NCBI GenBank assembly: GCA_016708825.1
Contig: JADJEZ010000006.1
Coordinates: 186,001 to 250,000 of the forward strand
DNA from: Betaproteobacteria bacterium
GTDB taxonomy: Bacteria; Pseudomonadota; Gammaproteobacteria; Burkholderiales; Usitatibacteraceae
Direction: 5' to 3'
Length of the DNA stretch: 64,000 bases
Within the stretch, counting starts at the first letter, position 1. Each line of letters begins with the position of its first letter. The translations under genes and the position numbers were made by a program. Shown here one piece after another: positions 10,004 to 20,744 of this stretch. The notes below the pieces were generated by a model. It made no database searches. It was not told the origin of the DNA and saw only the letters and a program-made list of their open reading frames with translations.

Positions 10004-11274
10004 TGGGCCCCCGGGAGCTTCTTGCCGGCAGCTTCCAGGCGGCCCTCGCCGCGGCCGACCCCCTCGTGATCGTTCCGGCTCACCTGCCCTCCCCGCCGGC
10101 GGGGAAGACGCTCGTGGTGGGCGCCGGCAAGGCCGCCGCGTCCATGGCGGCGGCGGTGGAGGCAAGCTGGCCCGCCGGCAGCCCGATCGAGGGCGTCGTC
10201 ATCACGCGCTATGGGCACGGCGTGCCGACGCAGCGCATCCGCGTCATCGAAGCCGGGCACCCGGTTCCGGACGAGGCCGGCGAAGCGGCGGCAAGGGAAA
10301 CGCTTGAGCGAGCCGCGGCGCTCGACACCGAAGACCTGCTGCTCGTGCTGGTTTCGGGCGGCGGCTCCAGCCTGCTGTCGTTGCCGGTCGACGGCGTGGG
10401 GATGGCCGATCTCAAGGAAGTCACGCGCGAACTCCTCGCGAGCGGCGCGCCGATCCAGGAGATGAACACGATCCGCAAGCATCTGTCCGTGGTCCAGGGC
10501 GGGCGCCTTGCGGCAGCCACCCGCGCGCGGGTGCTCGCGCTGGTGATATCGGATGTGACGGGCGACGACCCCACCCATATCGGGTCGGGGCCGTGTTCGC
10601 CCGATCCCACTACCTACGCGGAAGCGATCGAGATACTCGAGCGCCATGGCGTGACGGCTCCCGCATCGGTGGCCGCGCGCCTCGCCGACGGAATGGCGGG
10701 CAAGGTCGCGGAAACGCCCAAGCCCGGCGACAGGGCGTTCGACCGCACCGAGGTCCGCGTCATCGCCACTGCGCATGCATGCCTCATGAGGGCAGCGGCG
10801 TTCGTGCAGCACCGCGGCATCACTCCGATGGTGCTGGGGGACTCGGTGACAGGCGAGTCGAGGGAGGTCGCGAAGGTGCACGCCGCCATCGCGCGCCAGC
10901 TGCGCCGGCATTCGCATCCGTTCCGCCCCCCCGTGGCGGTGATTTCCGGAGGCGAAACCACGGTGACCGTCCGCGGATCGGGAAGAGGCGGCCGATGCAG
11001 CGAATTCCTGCTTTCCCTCGCGCTCGAACTCGGCGGCCTGGAGCACGCGTGGGCGCTCGCGGCCGATACCGACGGCATCGACGGCGCCGAGTCGAATGCC
11101 GGGGCGATCGTGGCGCCGGACACGCTCGCCCGCGCGCGCTCCGCGGGACTGGACGCGAAGCGGATGCTCGCGAACAACGACGGTTTCGGATTTTTCTCGG
11201 CGCTTGGCGACCTGGTGGTCACCGGCCCGACCCGCACGAACGTGAACGACTACCGGATCGTGCTCGTCCAGTAG
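10003..11274 (+). CDS. Glycerate kinase type-2 / hydroxypyruvate reductase-annotated family (TtuD/GckA-like)
   Basis: This 423-residue protein begins [20 protein letters not shown]. It contains [36 protein letters not shown] (about 119-137), [16 protein letters not shown] and, near the C terminus, [11 protein letters not shown] and AADTDGIDG. These are hallmarks of the two-domain DUF4147/MOFRL glycerate 2-kinase family, which phosphorylates D-glycerate to 2-phosphoglycerate. Older annotations call it hydroxypyruvate reductase. Its ATG overlaps the uvrA stop by one base, so it is translationally coupled to a DNA-repair gene with no obvious pathway link. Without the uvrA frameshift the two reading frames are distinct; the apparent read-through fusion is an artefact. 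Confidence 0.9.
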   Translation: MGPRELLAGSFQAALAAADPLVIVPAHLPSPPAGKTLVVGAGKAAASMAAAVEASWPAGSPIEGVVITRYGHGVPTQRIRVIEAGHPVPDEAGEAAARETLERAAALDTEDLLLVLVSGGGSSLLSLPVDGVGMADLKEVTRELLASGAPIQEMNTIRKHLSVVQGGRLAAATRARVLALVISDVTGDDPTHIGSGPCSPDPTTYAEAIEILERHGVTAPASVAARLADGMAGKVAETPKPGDRAFDRTEVRVIATAHACLMRAAAFVQHRGITPMVLGDSVTGESREVAKVHAAIARQLRRHSHPFRPPVAVISGGETTVTVRGSGRGGRCSEFLLSLALELGGLEHAWALAADTDGIDGAESNAGAIVAPDTLARARSAGLDAKRMLANNDGFGFFSALGDLVVTGPTRTNVNDYRIVLVQ

Positions 11275-11288
11275 GACTGGCAGCCATG

Positions 11289-11316
11289 AAAAAGCCGGCC
11301 CGCAGGCCGGCTTTTC
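11289..11316. terminator. Bidirectional intrinsic terminator between the glycerate kinase gene and rplQ
   Basis: The sequence AAAAGCCGGCC-CGCA-GGCCGGCTTTT forms an 11-bp stem with a 4-nt loop and T-runs on both strands. It lies in the 60-nt gap between two convergent genes, so it can end both the uvrA unit and the long ribosomal cluster. Confidence 0.9.
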
Positions 11317-11334
11317 CGCTTTCCCGAGCGCTCC

Positions 11335-11733
11335 TCAGGCCGCCTTTTCTTCCTTTGGCGCGGCTTCCTTCGGCTCCGGGCGGTCCATCAGCTCGACCAG
11401 CGCCATCGGCGCATTGTCGCCCTGCCGGAAGCCCCACTTGAGGATGCGGAGGTATCCCCCGTTGCGGCTCTTGTACCTGGGGCCAAGCTCGTCGAAGAGC
11501 TTCACCACCATGTCGCGGTCGCGAAGGCGGTTGAAGGCGAGGCGCTTGTTGGCAAGCGTCGGGTTCTTGCCGAGCGTGATGATGGGCTCGGCCACCCTGC
11601 GCAGTTCCTTCGCCTTCGGCAGCGTGGTGCGGATCGCCTCGTGCTTCAGGAGCGAGACGGTCATGTTGCGCAGCATCGCGAGGCGATGGCTGCTGGTCTT
11701 GTTGAGCTTGCGAAGTCCGTGACGGTGGCGCAT
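11335..11733 (-). CDS. rplQ: 50S ribosomal protein L17
   Basis: This 132-residue bL17 begins [20 protein letters not shown]. It contains the conserved [19 protein letters not shown] and a C-terminal Ala/Glu/Lys tail ([10 protein letters not shown]). It is the last gene of the alpha block and ends just before a bidirectional terminator. L17 binds 23S rRNA near the tunnel exit. The 90-nt gap to rpoA is longer than usual and contains a terminator-like hairpin. Confidence 0.98.
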   Translation of the reverse strand: MRHRHGLRKLNKTSSHRLAMLRNMTVSLLKHEAIRTTLPKAKELRRVAEPIITLGKNPTLANKRLAFNRLRDRDMVVKLFDELGPRYKSRNGGYLRILKWGFRQGDNAPMALVELMDRPEPKEAAPKEEKAA

Positions 11734-11790
11734 GTCGGTAACCTTTCCGGTTCTCTTGGCCTGTGCGGCCTTGTTATCGTTATGGGTTTG

Positions 11791-11811
11791 AAAACCCCGG
11801 CGTGCCGGGGC
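11791..11811 (-). terminator. Terminator-like hairpin between rpoA and rplQ
   Basis: On the minus strand a CCCCGG stem, a 4-nt loop and CCGGGG are followed by TTTTC. This looks like a weak intrinsic terminator or attenuator in the rpoA-rplQ gap. The T-run is short, so partial read-through to rplQ is expected. Confidence 0.5.
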
Positions 11812-11823
11812 GGCGTCGGGGTC

Positions 11824-12801
11824 CTACTTCGTGAGCCCCGCGACGGGCCAGTTCTCGAGCTTCATGCCGAGCGTGAGACCCTTGGATGCGAGCACTTCCT
11901 TGATCTCGTTGAGCGACTTGCGGCCCAGGTTCGGCGTCTTGAGAAGCTCATTCTCGGTCCGCTGAATCAGGTCGCCGATGTAGTAGATGTTCTCGGCCTT
12001 CAGGCAGTTGGCCGACCGCACGGTGAGCTCCAGGTCGTCCACGGGCTGCAGGAGAATGGGGTCGACCTGCGGCTGGGCGCTCTCGATGCGCTCCTCGCTC
12101 GTGGATTGCAGAGACGCGAAAACCGAAAGCTGGTCCACGAGCACGCTCGCGGCATAACGAACGGCTTCCTCGGGCTCGATCACGCCGTTGGTCTCGATGT
12201 CGATCACCAGGCGGTCGAGGTCGGTGCGCTGCTCGACGCGGGCGCTTTCCACCTGGTAGCTCACGCGACGGATCGGGCTGAAGGAGGCGTCGAGAAGGAT
12301 GGCCCCGATGGCACGCGTGTCTTCCGTCCGGCGCGAAGTCGCGGGCACGTATCCCCGCCCCTTCTCGACCTTCACCGTCATCTCGAGCTTTCCGCCCTGC
12401 GTGATATGCGCGATGACATGGTCCTGGTTGATGATCTCGAGGTCGTGGGTCGTCTCGATGTCGGCGGCGGTGACCGGGCCGGGCTTGTCCTTCTTGAGCT
12501 TCAGGCTCACTTCCCCGCGGCCATGCAGCTTCATCACGATGCCCTTCAGGTTCAGGAGCACGTCCACCACGTCCTCCTGCACGCCCTCAATGGTCGAATA
12601 CTCGTGGAGAACGCCCGCGATCTTCACCTCCGTGGCCGCGTACCCCGGCATGGAGGACAGCAGGATCCGGCGAAGGGCGTTGCCGAGCGTGTGCCCGTAG
12701 CCGCGCTCGAACGGCTCCATCACCACCTTGGCGTGCGTGGGAGAGAGGTTCTGCACGTCGATGATGCGGGGCTTCAGGAAATTCGTGGCGTTGCTTTGCA
12801 T
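11824..12801 (-). CDS. rpoA: RNA polymerase alpha subunit
   Basis: This 325-residue alpha subunit has an N-terminal dimerisation domain containing [21 protein letters not shown] (about 27-47), which nucleates assembly with beta and beta'. A linker precedes the C-terminal domain [18 protein letters not shown], which holds the Arg used for UP-element and activator contacts. The C terminus is [15 protein letters not shown]. Length is close to the E. coli protein (329). It lies downstream of rpsD in the alpha block, as in most proteobacteria. Confidence 0.99.
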   Translation of the reverse strand: MQSNATNFLKPRIIDVQNLSPTHAKVVMEPFERGYGHTLGNALRRILLSSMPGYAATEVKIAGVLHEYSTIEGVQEDVVDVLLNLKGIVMKLHGRGEVSLKLKKDKPGPVTAADIETTHDLEIINQDHVIAHITQGGKLEMTVKVEKGRGYVPATSRRTEDTRAIGAILLDASFSPIRRVSYQVESARVEQRTDLDRLVIDIETNGVIEPEEAVRYAASVLVDQLSVFASLQSTSEERIESAQPQVDPILLQPVDDLELTVRSANCLKAENIYYIGDLIQRTENELLKTPNLGRKSLNEIKEVLASKGLTLGMKLENWPVAGLTK

Positions 12802-12865
12802 GCGTGGGGCCTCTGCCAGTGTCGGTTGAGGGAGCGAGCCGGCTGCCGTTCTGCTCGGGCAGCGA

Positions 12866-13486
12866 TTACTTGGAGTAAAGCTCGACCACCAGCTGTTCGT
12901 TTACGTCGGATGCGATCTCCGACCGGTCGGGCACGCTCTTGAACACACCCTTGAAATTCTTGGAGTCCACCTCGACCCAGCTCGGAAAGCCGTTCTGCTC
13001 GGCGAGATCGAGCGAGCTCTTGATGCGAAGCTGCGCACGGGACTTCTCGCGAATCGTCACGGTGTCGGCGGCGCGGAGCAGGTAGGAGGGAATGTTCACG
13101 GACTTGCCGTTCACCTCGATCGACTTGTGCGAGACGAGCTGGCGAGCCTCGGCGCGTGTGGAGCCAAATCCCATGCGGTAGACGACGTTGTCCAGGCGGC
13201 TCTCGAGGAGCTGGAGCAGCCTCTCTCCAGTTGCGCCCTTCTTGTGCGCCGCCTTCTCGAAGTAGTTGCGGAACTGGCGCTCGAGAACGCCGTAGATGCG
13301 GCGAATCTTCTGCTTTTCGCGCAGCTGGTGGCCGTACTCCGACACACGCGTCATCTTCGCGCCGTGCTGGCCGGGACGGACGTCTAGCTTGCACTTGGTG
13401 TCGAGGCCGCGGCGGGCGCTCTTGAGGAACAGGTCGGTGCCCTCGCGGCGGGCGAGTTTGCACTTGGGGCCGGTATAGCGTGCCAT
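12866..13486 (-). CDS. rpsD: 30S ribosomal protein S4
   Basis: This 206-residue uS4 begins [20 protein letters not shown]. The S4 RNA-binding domain includes [20 protein letters not shown] and [21 protein letters not shown]4 is a primary 16S rRNA binder and, in enterobacteria, the translational repressor of the alpha operon; repression here is inferred, not seen. It lacks the zinc-binding N-terminal cysteines found in some S4 paralogues. Confidence 0.99.
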   Translation of the reverse strand: MARYTGPKCKLARREGTDLFLKSARRGLDTKCKLDVRPGQHGAKMTRVSEYGHQLREKQKIRRIYGVLERQFRNYFEKAAHKKGATGERLLQLLESRLDNVVYRMGFGSTRAEARQLVSHKSIEVNGKSVNIPSYLLRAADTVTIREKSRAQLRIKSSLDLAEQNGFPSWVEVDSKNFKGVFKSVPDRSEIASDVNEQLVVELYSK

Positions 13487-13522
13487 GGTGTATTCCTGTG
13501 GTCTCTTCGTTCTCGCCTGCCG

Positions 13523-13915
13523 TTACATCCGGCGGCGCTTCGGCGGACGGCAGCCGTTGTGCGGCACCGGCGTCACATCGGCGATGGAAAGGATCTTGAG
13601 GCCGAGGGCGTTCAACGCGCGAACCGCGGACTCGCGGCCGGGCCCCGGTCCCTTGATGCGGACCTCGAGGTTCTTCACCCCGCACTCCTGGGCGGCGCGG
13701 CCAGCGGACTCCGCGGCCACCTGAGCTGCGAACGGCGTGGACTTGCGCGAGCCCTTGAAGCCCGCTCCGCCCGACGTGGCCCAGGACAGGGCATTGCCCT
13801 GGCGGTCGGTGATCGTGATGATCGTGTTGTTGAAGGAGGCGTGAATGTGCGCGATGCCCTCGGACACGTTCTTCTTCGCCTTCTTGCGTACTCGCGTGGC
13901 GGCGGGTTTAGCCAT
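13523..13915 (-). CDS. rpsK: 30S ribosomal protein S11
   Basis: This 130-residue uS11 begins [20 protein letters not shown]. It contains [20 protein letters not shown] and [19 protein letters not shown], and ends [12 protein letters not shown]. It forms part of the 30S platform near the mRNA exit. It sits between rpsM and rpsD with short gaps. Confidence 0.99.
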   Translation of the reverse strand: MAKPAATRVRKKAKKNVSEGIAHIHASFNNTIITITDRQGNALSWATSGGAGFKGSRKSTPFAAQVAAESAGRAAQECGVKNLEVRIKGPGPGRESAVRALNALGLKILSIADVTPVPHNGCRPPKRRRM

Positions 13916-13944
13916 TCTGTGTATTCCTCAACTCGTGATTGCGT

Positions 13945-14316
13945 TCAGGCGGCGGCCTTGGACAGGCGGACGGCCTTGCGCGGGCCCTTTCGGGTGCGGG
14001 CGTTGGTGCGCGTGCGCTGGCCACGGACGGGCAGGCCCTTCTTGTGCCGCACGCCCCGGTAGCAGCCGAGGTCCATGAGGCGCTTGATGTTCATGGAGTT
14101 CTCGCGCCGAAGGTCCCCTTCCACGGCGAAGCGCGTCACTTGCTCCCGAAGCTTGTCCATCTCGCCGTCGGTGAGATCCTTGATCTTGGCAGACTGCTTC
14201 ACGCCGGCCGCGTCGCAGATGAGACGGGCGCGCGCGCGGCCGATTCCGAAGATCGCCGTGAGCGCGATCGATGCGTGCTGGTGGTTCGCGATGTTGATGC
14301 CGGCAATACGGGCCAT
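13945..14316 (-). CDS. rpsM: 30S ribosomal protein S13
   Basis: This 123-residue uS13 begins [20 protein letters not shown]. The helix-two-turn-helix region contains [17 protein letters not shown] and the C-terminal tail has [21 protein letters not shown]13 sits in the 30S head and contacts the P-site tRNA and intersubunit bridges. It is the first large gene of the alpha block, after rpmJ. Confidence 0.99.
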   Translation of the reverse strand: MARIAGINIANHQHASIALTAIFGIGRARARLICDAAGVKQSAKIKDLTDGEMDKLREQVTRFAVEGDLRRENSMNIKRLMDLGCYRGVRHKKGLPVRGQRTRTNARTRKGPRKAVRLSKAAA

Positions 14317-14353
14317 GGCTTTTCCTTGCGTTCGTTCTGGGCGGGCCGGTCGA

Positions 14354-14467
14354 TCAGCCCTGGCGCTGCTTGTGGCGCGGGTCGGAGCAGATGACGCGCA
14401 CGACGCGCTTGCGTCGCACGATCTTGCACTTGCGGCAGATCTTCTTCACCGAAGCTTGTACTCGCAT
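14354..14467 (-). CDS. rpmJ: 50S ribosomal protein L36
   Basis: This 37-residue bL36 begins [20 protein letters not shown] and ends DPRHKQRQG. It retains the zinc ligands C11, C14, C27 and H32, so it is the C+ form. An ATAGAG tract precedes the ATG. It lies between infA and rpsM as expected, and is missed by length cut-offs. Confidence 0.97.
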   Translation of the reverse strand: MRVQASVKKICRKCKIVRRKRVVRVICSDPRHKQRQG

Positions 14468-14477
14468 CTCTATCTCC

Positions 14478-14696
14478 TTACTTCGCCCGAAAGGTTATCC
14501 GGGCCTTCGTCAAGTCGTACGGGGTCAGCTCAACAGTGACCTTGTCCCCCGGCAGGATCCGGATGTAGTGCATCCGCATCTTCCCCGAGATGTGCCCGAG
14601 GACGATGTGCCCGTTCTCGAGCTTCACCCTGAACATCGCGTTGGGGAGGGTCTCAACGATCTCCCCCTGCATCTGTATCGTCTCTTCCTTGGCCAT
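14478..14696 (-). CDS. infA: Translation initiation factor IF-1
   Basis: This 72-residue S1-like OB-fold protein begins [20 protein letters not shown]. It contains [20 protein letters not shown] and ends [10 protein letters not shown]-1 binds the A site of the 30S subunit during initiation. It lies between secY and rpmJ, its usual betaproteobacterial position. The start at 14696 gives the canonical N terminus. Confidence 0.98.
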   Translation of the reverse strand: MAKEETIQMQGEIVETLPNAMFRVKLENGHIVLGHISGKMRMHYIRILPGDKVTVELTPYDLTKARITFRAK

Positions 14697-14707
14697 TCCC
14701 GCTTTCC

Positions 14708-16027
<1,320 letters not shown>

Positions 16028-16044
16028 GTCGCTCTTCCTTCCCG

Positions 16045-16479
16045 TCAGGCCGCGACCGAGCCGCCGGCGGCCTCGATGGCCGCCTTCGCGCCCTTGGTGA
16101 CGCCGACGCCATTGACCGTCACGGCCTTCTCGAGCTTGCCGGCAAGGATGATCTTCGCGCGCTTGGCCGAACCGGCCACGAGGCCGGCCGCCTTGAGCGC
16201 CGCGAGATCGATCGTGTCGACGGGTACCTTGCGCAGGTCGCCCAGGCGCACTTGCGCAGCGGGCTCGATCGTCACCGCGACGAAGCCGCGCTTGGGCATG
16301 CGGCGCTGCAGCGGCATCTGGCCGCCCTCGAAGCCGACCTTGTGGTAGCCGCCGGCACGCGATTTCTGTCCCTTGTGTCCCCGGCCTGCAGTCTTGCCGA
16401 GGCCGGAACCGATGCCGCGCCCGACCCGGCGCCGGGCCTTTTTCGAGCCCGCAGCGGGCTTGAGTGTATTGAGCTCCAT
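16045..16479 (-). CDS. rplO: 50S ribosomal protein L15
   Basis: This 144-residue uL15 begins [20 protein letters not shown]. The Gly/Lys/Arg-rich N-terminal extension contains [20 protein letters not shown], which threads into 23S rRNA. The globular part contains [17 protein letters not shown]. It starts one nucleotide after rpmD ends, so the two are translationally coupled. Confidence 0.99.
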   Translation of the reverse strand: MELNTLKPAAGSKKARRRVGRGIGSGLGKTAGRGHKGQKSRAGGYHKVGFEGGQMPLQRRMPKRGFVAVTIEPAAQVRLGDLRKVPVDTIDLAALKAAGLVAGSAKRAKIILAGKLEKAVTVNGVGVTKGAKAAIEAAGGSVAA

Positions 16480-16480
16480 C

Positions 16481-16666
16481 TCAGTCCTCGACTTTCACGA
16501 GATAGCTCACCTTGTTGATCATGCCGCGGATGGCCGGCGTGTCGGCGAGCTCGACGGTATGCCGGATCCGGCGAAGGCCGAGTCCGCGCACGCAGGCCTT
16601 GTGGCCGCTCAGAGCGCCGCGAAGCCCCTTGACCTGGGTCACCTTGATTGTCCTGGGAGAAGTCAT
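16481..16666 (-). CDS. rpmD: 50S ribosomal protein L30
   Basis: This 61-residue uL30 begins [20 protein letters not shown]. It contains [21 protein letters not shown] and ends SYLVKVED. The start at 16666 was chosen over an upstream in-frame ATG because it yields the family-typical N terminus. The gene lies between rpsE and rplO. Confidence 0.97.
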   Translation of the reverse strand: MTSPRTIKVTQVKGLRGALSGHKACVRGLGLRRIRHTVELADTPAIRGMINKVSYLVKVED

Positions 16667-16680
16667 TTCGTGGTCTTTCA

Positions 16681-17190
16681 TCAGCCGACGATATCTTCGA
16701 CCTTCTTGCCGCGCTTGGCCGCGATCTCGGAAGGGCGATGCTGCTGAAGGAGCCCGTCGAGGGTCGCGCGCACGACGTTGTAGGGGTTCGTGGAGCCGTG
16801 GCATTTGGCCGAAATGTTGGTCACGCCCATCACCTCGAATACCGCGCGCATCGCACCTCCGGCCTTGATCCCGTTGCCCTCCGCGGCGGGCTGCATGAGC
16901 ACGCGCGTGGCACCGTGGCGACCGAGCACCTTGTGGTGGATCGTCCCGGACTTCAGAGCCACCTTGACCATGTTTCGGCGGGCCTGCTCCATCGCTTTCT
17001 GGACGGCCACCGGCACTTCGCGGGATTTGCCCTTGCCCATGCCGATCGAACCATCGCCGTCTCCCACCACCGTGAGCGCCGCAAAGCCGAGGATGCGGCC
17101 GCCCTTGACGACCTTCGTCACCCGGTTCACCGAGATCATCTTCTCCCGGAGGCCATCGCTGCGCTCGCCCTGCTGTTCGTATTTCGCCAT
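16681..17190 (-). CDS. rpsE: 30S ribosomal protein S5
   Basis: This 169-residue uS5 has the N-terminal double-stranded-RNA-like domain [20 protein letters not shown], followed by [20 protein letters not shown]. The second domain contains [20 protein letters not shown]5 is important for mRNA entry and decoding accuracy. Residues of the spectinomycin loop (VTKVVKGG) look wild-type. Confidence 0.99.
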   Translation of the reverse strand: MAKYEQQGERSDGLREKMISVNRVTKVVKGGRILGFAALTVVGDGDGSIGMGKGKSREVPVAVQKAMEQARRNMVKVALKSGTIHHKVLGRHGATRVLMQPAAEGNGIKAGGAMRAVFEVMGVTNISAKCHGSTNPYNVVRATLDGLLQQHRPSEIAAKRGKKVEDIVG

Positions 17191-17220
17191 GTCGGTTTCC
17201 TGTGTTCTCGCCTGGGCGGT

Positions 17221-17577
17221 CTAGAACTTCAGCCCGCCCTCGCGGGCAGCCTCGGCGAGCGCCTTCACTCGGCCGTGGTAGCTGAAGCCGGCGCGGTCGA
17301 ACGCGACCTCGGTGACGCCCGCGGCCGTTGCCTTTTCCGCGATTCGCTTGCCCACGAGGGCCGCGGCTTCCTTGTTGCTTCCCTTCGGCTGCTTCGCCCG
17401 CACTTCCTTCTCGGCAGTCGAGGCCGATGCGAGAACCTTCGCTCCGTCCGCAGCCACTACCTGCGCGTAGATGTGCAGGTTGGTACGGTGCACCGTGAGG
17501 CGGACGGCTTCCTGGCGGTGGATGCGCACACGCGTCTTCGCGGCACGGCGCAGTCTCGAGGTCTTCTTGTCGTTCAT
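17221..17577 (-). CDS. rplR: 50S ribosomal protein L18
   Basis: This 118-residue uL18 begins [20 protein letters not shown]. It contains [20 protein letters not shown] and ends [26 protein letters not shown] in separate conserved blocks. L18 is a 5S rRNA-binding protein together with L5 and L25. It is placed between rplF and rpsE. Confidence 0.99.
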   Translation of the reverse strand: MNDKKTSRLRRAAKTRVRIHRQEAVRLTVHRTNLHIYAQVVAADGAKVLASASTAEKEVRAKQPKGSNKEAAALVGKRIAEKATAAGVTEVAFDRAGFSYHGRVKALAEAAREGGLKF

Positions 17578-17610
17578 GATGGATATCTCCGTAGCAGCGC
17601 CAGGGCCGGC

Positions 17611-18144
17611 TTACTTCTTCTTCGTTTCCTTGATCACCACGGCCTCACCGGCGTAGCGCACTCCCTTGCCCTTGTAGGGCTCGGGGGCCTTGTATGCCCG
17701 GATCTCGGCGGCGACCTGGCCCACCTTCTGCCGGTCGATCCCCCTGATCACGATCTCCGTCTGCGTGGGCGTCTCGGCCGTCACGCCCTCGGGCAGCGAA
17801 TGGACGATCGGATGGGAAAAGCCCAGCGCGAGGTTCAGCTTGGCTCCCTGTGCCTGTGCCTTGTAGCCGACGCCGACGAGCGAGAGCTTCTTCTCGAAGC
17901 CCTGCTTCACACCGTGGACCATGTTCGCGACGATCGCGCGCATGGTTCCCGACATGGCGTTCGCGTGAATCGATCCGTTCGCCGCGGCGAACGAGACCTG
18001 CGATCCCTCGACCTTCACTTCGACGTCGCGGGAGAGCGCCTGCTTCAGCGTGCCCAGCGGGCCCTTCACCGTGAGGTCCGTCGCCCCGAGAACGACTTCC
18101 ACCTTCTCGGGGATGATGACTGGGTACTTTGCGATACGGGACAT
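17611..18144 (-). CDS. rplF: 50S ribosomal protein L6
   Basis: This 177-residue uL6 begins [20 protein letters not shown]. Its two related domains include [21 protein letters not shown] and, in the C-terminal domain, [20 protein letters not shown] with [13 protein letters not shown]6 lies near the sarcin-ricin loop. It is 33 nt upstream of rplR. Confidence 0.99.
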   Translation of the reverse strand: MSRIAKYPVIIPEKVEVVLGATDLTVKGPLGTLKQALSRDVEVKVEGSQVSFAAANGSIHANAMSGTMRAIVANMVHGVKQGFEKKLSLVGVGYKAQAQGAKLNLALGFSHPIVHSLPEGVTAETPTQTEIVIRGIDRQKVGQVAAEIRAYKAPEPYKGKGVRYAGEAVVIKETKKK

Positions 18145-18155
18145 GGCGATCCTCC

Positions 18156-18551
18156 TTACACCACGATGCAGAGGACTTCGCCGCCCACGCCCGTTTCGCG
18201 GGCGCGCCGGTCGGTCATCACGCCGCGTGAGGTGGAGACGATGGCCACGCCGAGGCCGTTGAGCACGCGCGGAATGTCGTCGCGCCCCTTGTAGATGCGC
18301 AGCCCGGGGCGCGAGACGCGCTCGATCTTCTCGATCACGGGCTTGCCGGCGTAGTACTTGAGGCCGATCTCGAGAACGTTCTTGCCCTCGACATCGCGTT
18401 GCGCGAAGTCCTCGATGTAGCCTTCGTCCTTCAGGACCTTTGCGATCGCGAGCTTCACCTTGGAGGCCGGGATCGCGACGCTCACCTTTTCCGTCGCCTG
18501 CGCGTTGCGGATCCGGGTCAGCATATCCGCGATGGGATCACTCATGCTCAT
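18156..18551 (-). CDS. rpsH: 30S ribosomal protein S8
   Basis: This 131-residue uS8 begins [20 protein letters not shown]. The C-terminal half has [20 protein letters not shown] and ends [20 protein letters not shown] plus a short hydrophobic tail. S8 binds 16S rRNA helix 21. In E. coli it also represses the spc operon by binding rplE mRNA; I did not find a clear copy of that site by eye. Confidence 0.99.
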   Translation of the reverse strand: MSMSDPIADMLTRIRNAQATEKVSVAIPASKVKLAIAKVLKDEGYIEDFAQRDVEGKNVLEIGLKYYAGKPVIEKIERVSRPGLRIYKGRDDIPRVLNGLGVAIVSTSRGVMTDRRARETGVGGEVLCIVV

Positions 18552-18561
18552 CGTGGTTCTC

Positions 18562-18867
18562 CTACCAGCTGGCCTTGATGATGCCGGGGATTTCCCCTCG
18601 CATCGCGATCTCGCGCAACTTGCTTCGGGCGAGACCGAACTTGCGGAACGTTCCGCGGGGACGCCCCGTTATCGCGCAGCGATTGCGCAGACGAACGGGG
18701 GAGGCGTCACGGGGCAGTGCCTGGAGCCTTGCCAGCGCCTCGTCCCGCGCCTCGTCCGTCGCCTTCGGGTCCTTGATGATGGCGAAGAGCTGCTTGCGCT
18801 TTTCCGCGTACTTTTTCACGGTGGCGCGACGCTTCGCGTTGCGGTTGATGAGTGCGAGCTTGGCCAT
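18562..18867 (-). CDS. rpsN: 30S ribosomal protein S14 (long, zinc-free form)
   Basis: This 101-residue uS14 begins [20 protein letters not shown] and ends [14 protein letters not shown]. It contains [20 protein letters not shown] but lacks the two CxxC pairs of the short zinc form, so it is the C-minus type typical of proteobacteria. Its ATG overlaps the rplE stop by one base (TAATG), implying coupled translation. Confidence 0.99.
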   Translation of the reverse strand: MAKLALINRNAKRRATVKKYAEKRKQLFAIIKDPKATDEARDEALARLQALPRDASPVRLRNRCAITGRPRGTFRKFGLARSKLREIAMRGEIPGIIKASW

Positions 18868-19487
18868 TACGCCCTCTCAGTTCTGAACGGGAAGCGGAAG
18901 GCGGCGAGGAGGGCCTTGGCCTCCGCATCCGTCTTCGCGGTCGTGGTGATGCACACATTGAGCCCCCGGAGCGCGTCGACTTTGTCGTATTCGATCTCGG
19001 GGAAGATGATCTGCTCCTTGATTCCCATGCTGTAGCCGCCCCTGCCGTCGAACGACCTTCCGGAAACTCCCCGGAAGTCGCGGACCCGCGGAAGCGCTAT
19101 GGTCACGAGACGATCGAGAAATTCGTACATGCGCCGCGAACGAAGCGTGACCATGCACCCGACGGGATATCCCGCGCGGACCTTGAAGCTCGCGATCGAC
19201 TTGCGCGACTTGGTGATGACCGGCTTCTGGCCGCCGAGCTTCTGAAGGTCGCCCGCGGCGTTGTCGAGGATCTTCTTGTCCGCAACCGCCTCGCCCACGC
19301 CCATGTTCAGCGTGATCTTCTCGATGCGGGGAACCTGCATGACCGTCTTGTACCCGAACTGCTTCATGAGCGCCGGCACCACCGTCTCGCGGTAGAGCGT
19401 CTGAAGGCGCGGCGGCTGCGCCGGCGCCTGCACCTTGGCGGGTTTCGGTTCCGCCTTGGCGGGTTTCTGTTCTTTGGCCTTTGCCAT
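18867..19487 (-). CDS. rplE: 50S ribosomal protein L5
   Basis: This 206-residue uL5 has an N-terminal extension rich in Lys/Pro/Ala ([14 protein letters not shown], about 4-25) before the conserved core [20 protein letters not shown]. This makes it longer than the 179-residue E. coli protein. Core motifs are [30 protein letters not shown] and [17 protein letters not shown]5 binds 5S rRNA in the central protuberance. An internal start is not needed because the extension has no competing Met near the core. Confidence 0.98.
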   Translation of the reverse strand: MAKAKEQKPAKAEPKPAKVQAPAQPPRLQTLYRETVVPALMKQFGYKTVMQVPRIEKITLNMGVGEAVADKKILDNAAGDLQKLGGQKPVITKSRKSIASFKVRAGYPVGCMVTLRSRRMYEFLDRLVTIALPRVRDFRGVSGRSFDGRGGYSMGIKEQIIFPEIEYDKVDALRGLNVCITTTAKTDAEAKALLAAFRFPFRTERA

Positions 19488-19507
19488 GGAATGTCTCTCC
19501 CGGATTC

Positions 19508-19825
19508 TCAGGCGTCGGCGACTTCGCCGTTCGACTTGAAGAAGCGGACCTTCCGTCCGTCCTCCAGGACGCGGAAGCCCACACGGTCGCCCTTGCCGGT
19601 GGCGGGATTGAAGAGCGCCACGTTCGAGGCCTGGACCGGCATCTCCTTGTCGACGATGCCGCCCGTCTGCCCCTTCATCGGATTGGGGCGCGTGTGCCGC
19701 TTGACGCGATTGACGCCCTCTATGACCACTTTGCCGGTGTCGAGAACGCGCAGCACGGTGCCCCGCTTTCCCTTGTCCTTGCCGGTGGTGACGACCACCT
19801 GGTCGCCTTTGCGGATCTTTTTCAT
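19508..19825 (-). CDS. rplX: 50S ribosomal protein L24
   Basis: This 105-residue uL24 begins [20 protein letters not shown], the KOW motif. It contains [21 protein letters not shown]24 is an assembly initiator that binds the 5' end of 23S rRNA. It lies between rplN and rplE with short gaps. Confidence 0.99.
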   Translation of the reverse strand: MKKIRKGDQVVVTTGKDKGKRGTVLRVLDTGKVVIEGVNRVKRHTRPNPMKGQTGGIVDKEMPVQASNVALFNPATGKGDRVGFRVLEDGRKVRFFKSNGEVADA

Positions 19826-19835
19826 GTGGAATCCC

Positions 19836-20204
19836 TTACAGCACTTCGGGCGCGAGGGAGACGATCTTCATGAAACGCTCCGTTCGAAGCTCACGCGTCA
19901 CCGGCCCGAAAATACGGGTGCCGATGGGCTCGAGCTTCGGATTGAGGAGCACCGCCGCGTTCGAGTCGAACTTGATGACCGAACCGTCGGGGCGGCGAAC
20001 GCCTTTCGCGGTGCGAACCACGACCGCGCTGTAGACCTCGCCTTTCTTCACGCGTCCGCGCGGGGCGGCCGACTTGATGCTCACCTTGATGATGTCGCCA
20101 ATGCCGGCGTAGCGGCGCTTCGAGCCTCCGAGCACCTTGATACACATCACCGATCGCGCGCCGGTATTGTCGGCGACGTCGAGAATCGACTGCATCTGAA
20201 TCAT
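19836..20204 (-). CDS. rplN: 50S ribosomal protein L14
   Basis: This 122-residue uL14 begins [20 protein letters not shown]. It contains [20 protein letters not shown] and [21 protein letters not shown]14 sits at the subunit interface. It is the first gene of the spc block. A GGAGAG Shine-Dalgarno precedes the ATG, and a strong promoter candidate lies about 240 nt upstream. Confidence 0.99.
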   Translation of the reverse strand: MIQMQSILDVADNTGARSVMCIKVLGGSKRRYAGIGDIIKVSIKSAAPRGRVKKGEVYSAVVVRTAKGVRRPDGSVIKFDSNAAVLLNPKLEPIGTRIFGPVTRELRTERFMKIVSLAPEVL

Positions 20205-20439
20205 TTTTGTCTTCTCTCCAACTTAACCCGGCGGGATTTCGAGGCCCGTCCAGTCAGTCTTGGATCCGTCTTCCGCCGGACTGGCACCCTCGGCGGGAAC
20301 CCGTACCGGCTGGCGTGAAATGCATCTGGGCCCGGGCGCTTGTGTACGTCGGCTTCGGCCGACGCCCGGGATGCCCCCGGATCGAGCCGGGGTGAGAGCG
20401 GACTTCCAGCCGACGAAGCCACGGCAGGAAGCAGTAAAG
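20205..20439 (-). promoter_or_regulatory. Long structured 5' leader of the spc block
   Basis: About 235 nt separate the predicted spc start site from rplN. The region contains a 7-bp stem with a 4-nt loop (CGTCGGC/GCCGACG, 20347-20364) and a CCCCGG/CCGGGG stem with a 6-nt loop (20375-20392), with other GC-rich inverted repeats. A short open frame exists here but its composition is that of a GC-rich shadow, so I do not call it a gene. The leader may be regulatory RNA; no known family was recognised. Confidence 0.4.
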
Positions 20440-20445
20440 TCCGCT

Positions 20446-20475
20446 ATTTTAACAGCTTTCCTGCGGGGTCCGCAA
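20446..20475 (-). promoter_or_regulatory. Sigma70-type promoter for the spc block
   Basis: The minus strand carries TTGCGG (20470-20475), an 18-nt spacer and TAAAAT (20446-20451). It starts three nucleotides after the rpsQ stop, in the only sizeable gap between the S10 and spc blocks. E. coli also has a promoter at this junction. Confidence 0.7.
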
Positions 20476-20477
20476 GC

Positions 20478-20744
20478 CTACTCGGGGCGGGCGCGTTCGA
20501 CCAGCTTCGCGACCTTCCAGGCCTTGGTCTTCGAGATCGGCCGGCACTCGACGATCATCACGGTGTCGCCCGTCTTCGCCTCGTTGCCCTCGTCGTGGGC
20601 GTGGTATTTCTTCGTGCGACGGACGACCTTGCCGATCACCGGGTGCTTCATCTGGCGCTCGACGAGGACGGTCACGGTCTTCTCCATCTTGTCGCTCACC
20701 ACCTTCCCCGTGAGCTGCCGCTGGTTCTTCGCTGTCTCGCTCAT
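20478..20744 (-). CDS. rpsQ: 30S ribosomal protein S17
   Basis: This 88-residue uS17 begins [20 protein letters not shown]. It contains [20 protein letters not shown] and [20 protein letters not shown]. It is an OB-fold primary binder of the 16S 5' domain. The ATG overlaps the rpmC stop (ATGA). It is the last gene of the S10 block. Confidence 0.99.
   Translation of the reverse strand: MSETAKNQRQLTGKVVSDKMEKTVTVLVERQMKHPVIGKVVRRTKKYHAHDEGNEAKTGDTVMIVECRPISKTKAWKVAKLVERARPE

Noticed and set aside
7162..11274. A 1370-residue UvrA-glycerate kinase fusion
   Set aside because: The frame leaves UvrA at about 9683 and encodes Arg/Pro-rich nonsense until the kinase ATG at 10003. The true UvrA C terminus is in the other frame and ends at 10003.
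13487..13522. An extra promoter between rpsK and rpsD
   Set aside because: No -10/-35 pair with acceptable spacing was seen; the genes appear co-transcribed.
20201..20422. A small gene in the rpsQ-rplN leader
   Set aside because: The open frame is Arg/Pro/Ser-rich, has no Shine-Dalgarno and overlaps strong hairpins; it reads as a GC-rich chance frame.
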